Assembly: GCA_030272585.1 (NCBI GenBank)
Contig: BSYQ01000008.1
Coordinates: 930,001-994,000, forward strand
Source: Bryopsis sp. KO-2023
Taxonomy: Eukaryota > Chlorophyta > Ulvophyceae > Bryopsidales > Bryopsidaceae
Length of the DNA: 64,000 nucleotides
Reading direction: 5' to 3'
Of this stretch, positions 22,233 through 32,107 are shown piece by piece (position 1 is the first letter of the stretch; each line of letters opens with the position of its first letter). The position numbers and the translations under genes were made by a program. The notes beneath the pieces are model-generated. The model saw nothing but the letters and a program-made list of their open reading frames with translations. It was not told where the DNA came from and did not search any database.

Positions 22233-23470
22233 GTCGATTTTGAAATCAACGTCCAAATGCTGGAAATCTACAATGAGGTTCTCTCCGACCTCCTGGTGGA
22301 CGACGAGAATAAAAATAACAATCTGGCTATTCAACCCACCGAAAAGAGCGGCCTCAATGTCCTGGATGCCATCCAGAAATCGATGGAATGCACAGAGGAT
22401 GTTTTGGAGGTCATGGATATTGGATCCAATAGCAGGGCTGTGGGCAAGATGAATGATAGGTCCAGTAGGTCGCATAGTGTCGTGACTGTGGTGGAAGCCG
22501 GTACCAACAGATTGACTGGGGTGCAAACTCACGGGTGCCTTCACCTGGCAGATTTGGCTGGTAGCAAACGCATCACCAGAAGTCAACCGACAGGTGAGGG
22601 AGTGTTTTTGCTGCTGAAAATCAGATGTGACTATGCTGTCAGATATTTTCCATTTCCAGTTGCCATTTTGTTGCTGTATGTACAGCCTCGACAGTTGTAA
22701 GATTGCAATCAATAAATATTGATCAAAATGGAGCTGCTGAGCTATCACTTCGATTTGTGCCTGGTGGCGTGGTTTTTTCAATTCTTTTACCTATCAGGGA
22801 TGATCCCAATCTTTGTGGACATGGTGTGCATGGCAGGTGACTGCTTGGAAGAAGCCAACCACATTACCAAGAGTTTGAGTGCGTTGGGGCGGGGGGGGGG
22901 GTGATGGCAGCTTTGGCTTCCGAAAGCACCCACATGCCTTTTAGAAATAGCAACCCAATTGCTCCAAGACAGCCTTTCAGGCCAAGTCAAATCCATGATG
23001 TTCATGCACATTGCCCCAGAAATGTCGTTCGGAGGGGAAACCCTCAGTACTGCCATGCTCGGAGCCAGAATGTTGTAGATCACCCTCGGACAGGTATGCA
23101 CAAGGAAAAGCTTACTCAATGGGGCCCTGAATGCTGTAGGACTGTCTTCGGAGTGCAGAACTGACTCGGCGGTCCAATTGCAAAATTGTGGGAATATGTG
23201 GTGATTGGATTCTTTTATTGACATTGATCAGGTATTTGTTATTGGTATCCATGACCGAAAAGCAAAGGATGGAGGAAGAGCTGAAATCCTTGAGGGAGGG
23301 AGCAGCTCTCTTCATATCACATCTACCAGCGAAGCCTTTTGTTTTATGCACCTTAAACAACTGGGTTTCCACCACCAAAGCCACCATTCCAATGCCTGGT
23401 CCGTCCTCGGTTCTGCCTCAGCGGTGGTGAGCGACTTTGGGTTTGATGTGTCTTTCTACTTTCGGGATTG
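22233..23470 (+). pseudogene. Kinesin-14-type motor fragment, copy C (best preserved exon 1)
   Basis: Exon 1 (22233-22593) is open throughout: FEINVQMLEIYNEVLSDLLV, then NVLDAIQKSMECTEDVLEVM, MNDRSSRSHSVVTVVEAG (the switch I region) and LHLADLAGSKRITRSQPTG. The only visible loss is a two-residue deletion before KMNDRSS. Exon 2 (22837-23093) begins DCLEEANHITKSLSALG, then breaks at a run of G and again at RNSNPIA. The neck-like MTEKQRMEEELKSLREG coil follows near 23248. Switch II has Lys where the family has Glu (AGSKR for AGSER). The P-loop half is missing. Confidence 0.82.
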
Positions 23471-23479
23471 ACAGTTGTA

Positions 23480-24216
23480 ACTCTCGGTTTACCAACTTCA
23501 ACCTTTTTTTTTCAAAGGCACCTTTTTTTCAAGTGGCTGTTTGCTGCGAATGCTTCATATTCTGACTACTTGCATGATTCGAATTTAACCTAAAGTTAAG
23601 CACTGACAACAAGAAACGTTATATGTCATGGTTTGAAAAGAAGTAAACACAAGACTGCTGAAGATGTTGCGATTCTTAGGTGACCTTCTACCCTGCCCCA
23701 CAAGAAAAAGGACGACGGGTTTTTTTCATATACGGAGGACAGTCATGTTGCGCAAAACAAAAAAAGGAAGACAGGAGCTCTGATCACAATAGCTTTGGAG
23801 GCAGCAGAATTCAAGGAGACAGGCAGGTATGAATATGCTTGTTGGCTTGATTCGAACTTCCAGAATTGGAAAGTTGTACTTTATCAAATCATGGTATTTC
23901 TGTTGATTGAGTGGGTGATTTTTTTTCTAGGATGGCTTGGTTTCAACTCTGGCCTACCTTTCGATCAGGGTGCATTTTGGAATACAACGGAAGGAAGGAG
24001 CAAAGGACTTGGCCCAATGTTGGCAGGCTGCTTCCATGCAGGGAATCGATGTGTGGGAGCTGACGAGCGATTTCAGGATTGAAAACTCTTGCTCCGTAGA
24101 ACTACGTCAAGGCGGTCCAGTTTGCTCTAGTTTCTGGCATTGGTTGAACAGTTTTTATAAAGTTGGATATAAGATATGGTGGTGACCTGAAGGGGATAGA
24201 TGGTGGTGTTTTCGTG
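23480..24216. other. Sequence without a recognised gene
   Basis: One possible exon reads ITIALEAAEFKETGR, ending at a donor (acaggcag|gtatga) near 23827. A second follows an acceptor near 23931 (tttttctag) and is open in two frames to about 24110. Neither could be assigned. They may be exons of the duplicated unit that occur only here. Confidence 0.35.
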
Positions 24217-24218
24217 TA

Positions 24219-24647
24219 GTGCCCTCACCCCTGCTCCCCCAGGTCGATGCCAGGGGGGGTCCGTGGCTGCCGTCGAGTGGAACCCTCCTGCAACACCCAC
24301 AAGAAGCAATCAACGCCAGAAGACAAAAACACCCCCGGAAAGAAAACCTATGGTAAGAGAGTTGTACTTGCGGGGATCAGTTCGGTGCTTTTTTTTTGAT
24401 AATTTTTACATGACAATCTATTAACTAGCCAGAGTTGTCCGGGGGCTTGCCCCCTTCAAAATCCAGGTGCCGAGAAGAAGTCAAGAAGAGGAAGCCGACC
24501 AAGATGGAGCCTCAAGCCCGGGTGCTGCAGGAGAGGGGCCCTCGGCTGGTGGCCACAGTGCTGGATCCCCCCATTCAAGGGGAAGAGGGGGGAGCCAAAG
24601 CAAGGGATGGGAGGCGAGGTGGCCATATCGTTTTGATTCCTGCTGAG
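24219..24647 (+). pseudogene. GC-rich exon pair with intronic hairpin, V1
   Basis: The first piece ends at 24352 (acctatg|gtaaga). A short hairpin, GGGGG-CTTG-CCCCC, lies 15-20 bp before the acceptor at 24466. The second piece (24467-24647) is open as PQARVLQERGPRLVATVLD followed by PPIQGEEGGAKARDGRRGGH. The last part is shared with U1-U3, so V and U pairs are diverged homologues. The kinesin copy D motor exon follows after a 204-bp intron. Confidence 0.55.
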
Positions 24648-24851
24648 GTAAGCTGCATCTGCTTAAAAACACAGGAAGGAATTTCCAAAACTAGAATATC
24701 AATATGAGCAAGAGATTGGTGTTCCTTCAAAGCCTCACTCTCTGGGGATGAGCGGGCAGCACTTTCTTCAGTTCAATGGCATTGATTTGAGCATCTGTTG
24801 ATCTAGAAGTAGTAGAGGTATCCCAGCCTGACAAAAAATTACTTCTTGCAG

Positions 24852-26480
24852 GTCGATTTTCAAATCAACATCGAAAGGCTGGAAATCTACAATGAGTTTC
24901 TCTGCGACCTGCTGGTCATCCGCTCCACCGAAAAAATTGGCCTCAATGTCCCAAATGCCGTCCAGATATCGGTGTAATTCAAAGAGGATGTTTTGGAGGT
25001 CATGGACATTTTGGATTCAATAACAGGGCTGTGGGCAGCACTAAGATGAATGATAGAGCCAATAGGTCGCACAGTGTCTGACTGGAGTGGAAGCTGCTAC
25101 CAACAGGTTGATTGGGTTCAAACTCACGGGTGCCTTCACTTAGTAGACTTGGCTGGTAGCTAACGCATCGCCAGAAGTCAAGCGACAGGTGAGGGAGTGA
25201 TTTTGCTGCTGAAAATTCGATGTGATTGTGCTGTCAGATATTATTCATTTCCTGTTGGAGCTGGAAGAACACAATCGATAAATATTGATCAAAAAAGAGC
25301 TGCTGAGCTATCACTTTGATTTATGCCTGGTGGCATGGTTTTTTCAATTCTTTTAGCTGTCAGGGATAATCCCAATCTTCGGGGACACGGTGTGCATGGC
25401 AGGTGACCCACATTACAATTTTTTGGGGTGATGGCAGCTTTGGCTTCAAAAAGCACGCGCGTGCCTGGCAGAAATAGCAACTTGATTGCTCCAAGACAGC
25501 CTTTTAGGCCAAGCCAAATCCATGATGTTCATGCACGTTGGCCCAGAAATGTCGTTCAGAGGGGAAAACCCTCAGTACAGCCATGTTTGGAGCCAGAATG
25601 TTGTAGATCACCTCGGACAGGTATGCACGAGGAAAAGCTTACTCAATGATCCTCAGCGTTGTACGGCTATCGTAGAATTGCATAGCCAACTAGACTCGGT
25701 CGCCCTTGCTCAAAGAGCTGGCCAAGGTTGTGGAAACGAAGAGAGCAGAGGCTGTCAGCACCATCCATGACCGAAAAGCAAAGGATGCACGAAGAGCTGA
25801 AAACCTTGAGGGAGGGAGCAACTCTCTTCACATCTATAGCAGCACCTCCTTTTGTTTTCTGTTGTTCAAACAACAGGGTCCCCATCACCAAAGCCATCAT
25901 TCCAGGTCCTGGTCCTGGTCCTACTCCCACTCCGGCTCCTGTGGGGTCGACCTCGGCGGCTTTCAGCTTGATGAGCTGGGGGAATTTAGAAAAGGAATGC
26001 CAACAGAATTCTTTTCGGGTCTTCTCCATTCACAATCGCATGGTAAATGCCAAAATTGATCTTTGAAAAAAACACATGCTGAAAACTAGGTGTTATGATT
26101 GGGAATTGTTGTGGTTGTGAGACTGTCAATGCTGCTTTGATTGTTTTTTCAGACATTCTCGCTGTCCTTCTCGTTGCATCGACAGAAAGGCGCTCTGTGG
26201 AATATGAATACATAATTGCCTGACAGGAGTTCCATTCTGTTGTGAACAGGTTTGGAGGATGCTGGCTGGATATCTGCCTCTGAGTTCATGGTGGTGTGTC
26301 GACCAAGAAACAAATGCTTTCGAGAGTTTTGATTACAAAAAACTTAAAAAATTGGGGAATGCACAGATTGGAGCGAGGGGCAGCGGGTGACTTCCTAAGA
26401 ACCCTACCCAGCTTTATCACAGAGGTAATTTAAAATGATGCTTACCTAGGGTGCTCATAATTTTGAATTTTCCACCATCA
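24852..26480 (+). pseudogene. Kinesin-14-type motor fragment, copy D, with tail
   Basis: Exon 1 (24852-25188) keeps FQINIERLEIYNEFLCDLLV and NVPNAVQIS, then a stop, plus the one-base loss after RSHSV. Switch II is followed by a stop. Exon 2 (25403-25620) lacks the NKSLSALG start but keeps LLGQAKSMMFMHVGPEMSF in frame. A coiled-coil stretch, LKELAKVVETK, follows near 25706 and MTEKQRMHEELKTLREG near 25768. The tail block (LEDAGWISASEFMVVCRPRN) lies near 26250-26330. Confidence 0.8.
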
Positions 26481-26499
26481 TTCCTCCGGCATCAGAACT

Positions 26500-27295
26500 A
26501 TATAACTATAACTATATGACAATGAAGGACTTCATTCAACATAATAATATTAGATGCAAAAAATTGTGCACCGAGGTCCAAATCGTTGGACAGGTAGTTT
26601 TCACCGAATGTAGGAGGGTCGCTGATGACTTTTTCTTGCTCGTTTTTCTGTTTTGTGCAGCCCTGTGTATAGTTTTTTCTCAAAAAACAACAGGGATCAA
26701 AGCAACCCCTGGCACCCCTGTGTCTGACCAGGACCATGCTGATCAGAAAAGTGTACATGTATGCAAATAGCCTAAAGGGGGGAAGGAAGCAGAAAAAGAA
26801 GAAGAATATCAGCAATAGTTGAGCCATTCAGTAGCAATGTGCCTCTGAACAAAACATTGCCAACCCAGTAACAGCGGAGAGGAAGGTGCAAGGAAGCTGC
26901 GAGGAAGCTGCACAAGACAACCTCTACACACAGATGCTCCATTGACGTTTAACATTGACAAGGTGCGTTCCCCTTGCCAGGCCAGCTCCCTTCACCTGTC
27001 ATTTCCGATGTGCAAGCAGTACCTTGAGGGAGGAAAAAAATATTGACAAGTGATTTCATGTGTTGAATGCACCAGGGTAGCGTAGGCATCTTGAGGATAG
27101 GGGCTCAAGATGTGGCTCGCAGTTTGGGGGTGGGAGTTCAGATGCTCCTGCCAAGTGACTTCTCGCCAGAAGAAGGATTAAAGGAAGATATTAGTGGTTT
27201 AAGGGACACCAGAGGGAAGGAGCTTTTTACCCGATGACCTGTTTTGATTTTTTTTTTGGAGGAGTCGAAAAAGAGACGGAGAATGACATGCAAAG
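26500..27295. repeat. Spacer repeat, left part (paralogue at 59120-59815)
   Basis: This stretch parallels 59120-59815 block for block: an accgaggtccaaat block, a ttgtgcagcc block, a gaccatgctgatca block and a tgttgaatgcaccagggtaac-like block. The match includes the sequence flanking the CACTA insertion at 27296. No intact frame is conserved between the two copies. Confidence 0.75.
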
Positions 27296-30160
27296 CACTA
27301 GTAAAAACAGGGCCGATTTACCACTTTTTTTTACCAAAAACTGGTAAAAAATCACGCTAATTTCAAGAAACTGAGAGAAAAAGTGGTAAAATAGAGGCTT
27401 TCACCTCAAACTGGTAAAATTTACCACAATCTGGTAAAAATTTACCATATTCACCAAAAATCGCCGCAACATGGTAATAATTTACAAGATTCACAAGATT
27501 TTACCAAAATATGGAGAAAAAAAAATCCAGAATGCGCTGCAATAAGTGCGATCAGAGGTTATCGACCAAGGCGATCTGGTTGTACTTCTTGCGAGGCACG
27601 AAACCCACGAGGGCAAACAAGCTACGAAGCAAACCAAGGTCCCATCACAGTTTTCCAGTTTTTTTTTCCAGGAAAGGCGCAAGGCCTATCGCGGTTGGTT
27701 GGGGCGGTGTGCAGACATCTCTCAAACATCGAGATTCTTTTTGTGGTCGATGATCACGTCAAAGGCGACGGGATAACAGCAAGTCTCGTGACAGTGGTGG
27801 CTCAAGTCTCGTGACAGTGATGGCTGGGGTTGTACCTCTTGCGTGGTCACGAAACCCACGAGGGCAAACAAGCAGCGAAGCAAACCATCACAGTTTCCCA
27901 GGAAAGGCGCGAGGAGAACCTTCCCCGGTTGGTTGGAGCGGTCTGCAGACATCTACTGAACAGCGCCAGTAAGAACAAGCCAAAAGCGACGAGACAGTAA
28001 GAGGTCTCGTCAGAGGGGAGGACATAAGACTACGAGGTCATGTGCTTCTATTGCCAGTGGGTAAGTTTTAACAGCAGCTCCCTGAAAACAATCCATTTGG
28101 CCATTTTTTTTTTTCTTCTTGGGATATACCGGTTAGAATCATATTGGAGTTCAATTGCACATCGCAAAGTGAAACCAATGGTCTTTCTTTTAATCGATAA
28201 AATTCCTTTGTTTTTGTTCATACAGTTGTACTTTCTCACGAGAATCAATCTCACACGACCAGGCCATACCCTGCACACCAGAAATCCCCAGCAAGATCAC
28301 TAAGGTTATTTCTCCAGTTTGGGTTGTTTCTGATTTGAAGTTTTCTTGATATACAGACAACAAGATGAGGCAGTGCTTCTGATGAATTGACAGAGAAAGA
28401 AGGTACTTTCAACTGAGAGTCGTATTTGAATTGTGATTATGCAACTCCTGGTTATAATCTTGGGGTCCAAACAGGGAAGAAATGGGCAACCCTAATCCTA
28501 CCGTGCAGAATTTTGGAAGGGTTCTGCAAACGACGATCCCCACGGTGTGCTTCGGCTCTTGCCAGCCTGGCACAACATGCACACCATCATAAGAATCTAT
28601 TCAATGGGAACAGGATGCCCATTGACTTTCAAACAAGCGGAGTGGACTTAGGTTTTATTGTTTTTATAGCTTTTCGCAGAATCGGGGAGTTGCAGTTGGA
28701 CCACTACATGGCAGCGATCACTCGGCAATTCAGAGCTGGCCGTTGCGAAAGAAAGAAGGAAACAGTTGGGCAGGTGGAAGAGGATGATCGATCAAACAAA
28801 ACAAGCTGCCGCTGATGAAAAAAAGTGGGTGATAAAAAATAGTAACACATCTCTGTGCGTGTGTTCTTTCAATTTCCTCTCAATTCACATGTTGAGGAAA
28901 ATCCACAAAACCACGACAATATCGCTTTTGAAGGTGTAACAAGATAACATATAACATAGAACAAAATTCCCTCCTCCCTCTCAGGTGCAGTCTGATGATT
29001 GTAATGTTTGCTAATTTTTATCATTTCAATGCTGCTGCTGGTGATGGCAATCCTTATCTTCTGTGGAAAGGATCGTTTCCTCCACCAACAATCGGAAAAA
29101 AGAGCAGAGACCTGTTCTTCTTCGAGAACAGGTTTGTGGGAGGAGCTCTGGGTATTGCAGTTCTGGGGTTCAGACATGAGGAATGCAGGTGCCTGAAAAA
29201 GAAACCAGGAATGCAGGTGCCTGCTTATCACCCACTTTTTTTTTTCTCTGTTTGAAACTCTGCCCCTGGCAAACAGAAAGAAGCAAAGGAGGGAGGGAAC
29301 TTTTGCGGGATACACAGATTGGTCACATTTTTCCATTCTTTCTTTATTTTCTTTTACTTTGTTTTATGGAGAGATGGTGAATATCCAATCAATGGGACAG
29401 TTTGGATCTCGGATCTCACATTCTGAACAGGGACACAGTGCCAACGATACCATCAAGGGAATATATTATATATATATACGAGAAGAACTTGTTTCTTGGA
29501 TGAGCAAAGTGGTTGCAGGAGATGGGTGGTCTCCCCCAGTTCTAGTTTCAGATCGGAGTAGTGATAGGAAGAAGAGTTCCAGGGACAGGAATATTAGATC
29601 TGAAAATGATGGGAAACACGATTTCAGGGCAACGGGGGGTTGTTGAATGTGGGGGCAGTGGGGGGTTGGATGCGTGGTTTGGCTCTGTAAAATTATTACT
29701 CAATGAACTTGTTTCCCGTTTCGATAGTTTTGCCTGTTACCAATTACCAAATTTTCACAATTACCAGTTTTCCTGAAACTACCAGATTTTCAAAGTGCAT
29801 CACTTTTCCAATTTACCAGATCGTTCTCACAATTACCAGTTTTTCAAAAGTCGTCACTTTTCGAATTTACCAGATTACGACCACGATTACCAGTTTTTAA
29901 AATTACCAGATTCTTGAAATTACCAGATTTTCAAAAGTCGTCACTTTTCGAATTTACCAGTTTACGACCACGATTACCAGTTTTTTCACCTCCCCAGAAA
30001 ACTGGTAAATTCTAATAATGTGGTAAAAAAAACTGGTAATCGTGGTCGTAATCTGGTAAATTGAAAAACTGGTAAACTCAAAAAAAACACGAAACGACTG
30101 TTGGAACTTCGTGCAAAAACTGGTAAATAAACTGGTAAATCGACCCTTTTTTTACTAGTG
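27296..30160. mobile_element. CACTA-superfamily DNA transposon, copy 1 (2865 bp, no transposase seen)
   Basis: The left end is CACTAGTAAAAACAGGGCCG followed by ATTTACCA; the right end is its inverted match, 26 of 28 bases. A 3-bp duplication, AAG, flanks it (27293-27295 and 30161-30163). CACTA termini with a 3-bp target duplication define the CACTA (En/Spm, CMC) superfamily. Both ends carry many copies of ACTGGTAAA or its complement TTTACCAGT over 200-450 bp, as expected for subterminal transposase-binding sites. No frame inside shows a transposase domain, so it is probably non-autonomous. Inside, 27578-27728 and 27824-27960 are a direct repeat, and 28430-28815 and 28990-29255 hold short open frames of unknown origin. 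Confidence 0.9.
29951..30062. repeat. Large subterminal palindrome of CACTA copy 1
   Basis: An arm at 29951-29986 (aatttaccagtttacgacca...) is the near-perfect inverted complement of 30025-30062, with about 40 bp between. CACTA copy 2 has the same structure at 46476-46510 and 46552-46588. Confidence 0.85.
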
Positions 30161-30221
30161 AAGGGGACTGAGGAACTTGGCAGGAGATGTGTGCGTGTGG
30201 TTTCTTTTTGTGTTGCAGTGC

Positions 30222-30630
30222 CCTCACCCCTGCTCCCCCAGGTCGATGCCAGGGGGGGTCCGAGGCTGCCGTCGAGTGGAACCCTCCTGCAGCACCCTCA
30301 AGGAGCAATAAGTGCCAGAAGACAAAAACAAACCCCGGAAAGAAATCCTATGGTAAGAGAATTGCACTTGCGGGGATCAATTTGGTGCTTTTTTTTATAA
30401 TTCTTACATGACAATCTATTAACTAGCCAGAATTGTCCGGGGGCTTTGCCCCCTTCTAAATCCAGGTGCCAGATGAAGCCGAGAAGAGGGAGCCGACCAA
30501 GCCCGGGTGCTGCAGGAGAGGGGCCCTCGGCTGGTGGCCGCAGTGCTGGATCCCCCCATTCAAGGGGAAGGGGGGGAGCCAAAGCAAGGGGTGGGGGGCG
30601 AGGTGGAATCATTGCTTTTTTCCTATTAAG
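30222..30630 (+). pseudogene. GC-rich exon pair with intronic hairpin, V2
   Basis: The first piece ends at 30352 (cctatg|gtaaga) and the second is 30466-30630, ending at a GTAAG donor. The intronic hairpin here has a CTTTG loop. Unlike V1 and V3, no kinesin motor exon follows; the array stops here and the single-copy island begins. Confidence 0.55.
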
Positions 30631-32107
30631 GTAAGAAATGAGTGTGGGAATAACATCGTCTGAATTGAATTCTACCAAGGAAACCGATTGATACTAGATC
30701 ACACTCAGTTTGTTGTTGGGGGCTTTTTGAAAACATGTGTTTCTGTGGATTCATCGTTCGGGATTGGAGCTCCTTCTTGATTGAATTTTTTAAGAGATTT
30801 ATTTTCTGGAAGATTCGAGTGTTGTTGGATCTGATGGGGGGGGATGTGGCAGTGGGCTGCCCTGAGTTATCGACCTAGCAAATAATAAAGAAAAAAAGGA
30901 ATAATTTTGAGTTCTTGAATTGTATTGTCAAAAATAGGCTTTCTGAGGAATGGGCGCAAAACTGCAATGGCCTGACAGACGTGGGGGATCCCTATCGAAC
31001 AGTTGTGCTGGTGGATCGACCAAGAAGCAAATGCTTTGAATCTGTTGAGTGCGAAAAACTGGACAATGCAGTCGAAGGGTTGGATAAAGGAAAAATGATG
31101 GGGGTGTAGAAGATAGGTGCAGTGTGGTTATATAATGGAAAGATTATGAGTAGGAATGGGTGGCAGTACGATCTAGTTGGAGTGTGGTTACAGGTAGAGG
31201 TACGTGTTGAAAGGTATTTGGGGCGTCGAAACGGAGGTGTAAGATGAAGGCTTTGAGTCCCTCTCGGGCGTTCCCAAGAGTGTTCTTTGTGTGTTCAGAG
31301 TTGCCCTTCGGGGCTTAGGTGATGGAAGACCCTAAACTTTCAGAGTGTGTCAGCAACTCTAATTGATTGGGAAATGAAAGATGCCAAGTGACCAGAGCAA
31401 GGATTCACTCAACTCAATAGAAAAGAAAAGGGAAGAAAAGGCAGATCGAAATTGGCCGACTTGATTAAAACCTTCGAGTCCCCAAAGGTCTGGAAGATAC
31501 CACAAGAGTCTTTTACGAGGCGCTTCTGGTGAAATTATCACCATTTATCATGTTGAACCTATCCCTCTGCTCATGGACTTTGCATGAAGACTAAAATGCT
31601 GTTATTCCTATTGTAGTCCTGTCAGACTGAGACCACCCACCAGATGCCCATCGTATACCATCGCAATTGGATTTCAACATCCCTTTCACATCTCTTGTTA
31701 AGGTTTGTAACCAAGCACAGGGAATCAGCCCCCAAATTCAACAAATTGGTGAATTGTCTTGGGTTTGTCCAACTGCCATCCGTGGTCAAGTGTTTGCTTC
31801 ATACAGATAAAGGATATTGCGTCAAATCATTACAATTCTTCAAAAGCTTTGAGCATCAATACCATGACGCTCAACACCTCATGCATTCTCACAAAATATC
31901 GTTTCGTTCTGAAACCCCCAGCCAAAATTTTCGATCCAACACCAAAATCTTTCCCAACTCGAGTTCACAAAGTGATATATATATCCCATATTACATGCAA
32001 TGCATGTCCATGATCATGAATGAAAGATGGATGAAATCATGCATGCATGCATGCATGCAGATCTTCAATTCCACACACACACATACACATAGCAACGCAT
32101 TTCCTTT
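30631..32107. other. Spacer at left edge of the single-copy gene island
   Basis: A degraded copy of the kinesin-tail repeat (VDRPRSKCFESVECEKLDNA) lies near 31010-31080. The rest, including the long + strand frame at 31644-32240, shows no family resemblance and overlaps the last OASTL exon, so I do not call it. An ATGC microsatellite lies at 32039-32059, with CA-rich sequence after it. Confidence 0.5.

Noticed and set aside
22227-22781. 184-codon - strand frame opposite kinesin copy C
   Set aside because: Shadow of the + strand motor exon; similar antisense frames occur opposite every copy, and the + strand carries the recognisable motor motifs.
27296-30160. LTR or LINE retroelement for the larger insertion
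   Set aside because: No reverse-transcriptase motif and no direct terminal repeats; inverted CACTA ends with a 3-bp duplication fit a DNA transposon.
27300-30160. CRISPR-like array from the regular TTTACCAG/CTGGTAAA repeats
   Set aside because: The repeats are short, in both orientations and unevenly spaced, in a eukaryotic genome; they are subterminal transposon repeats.
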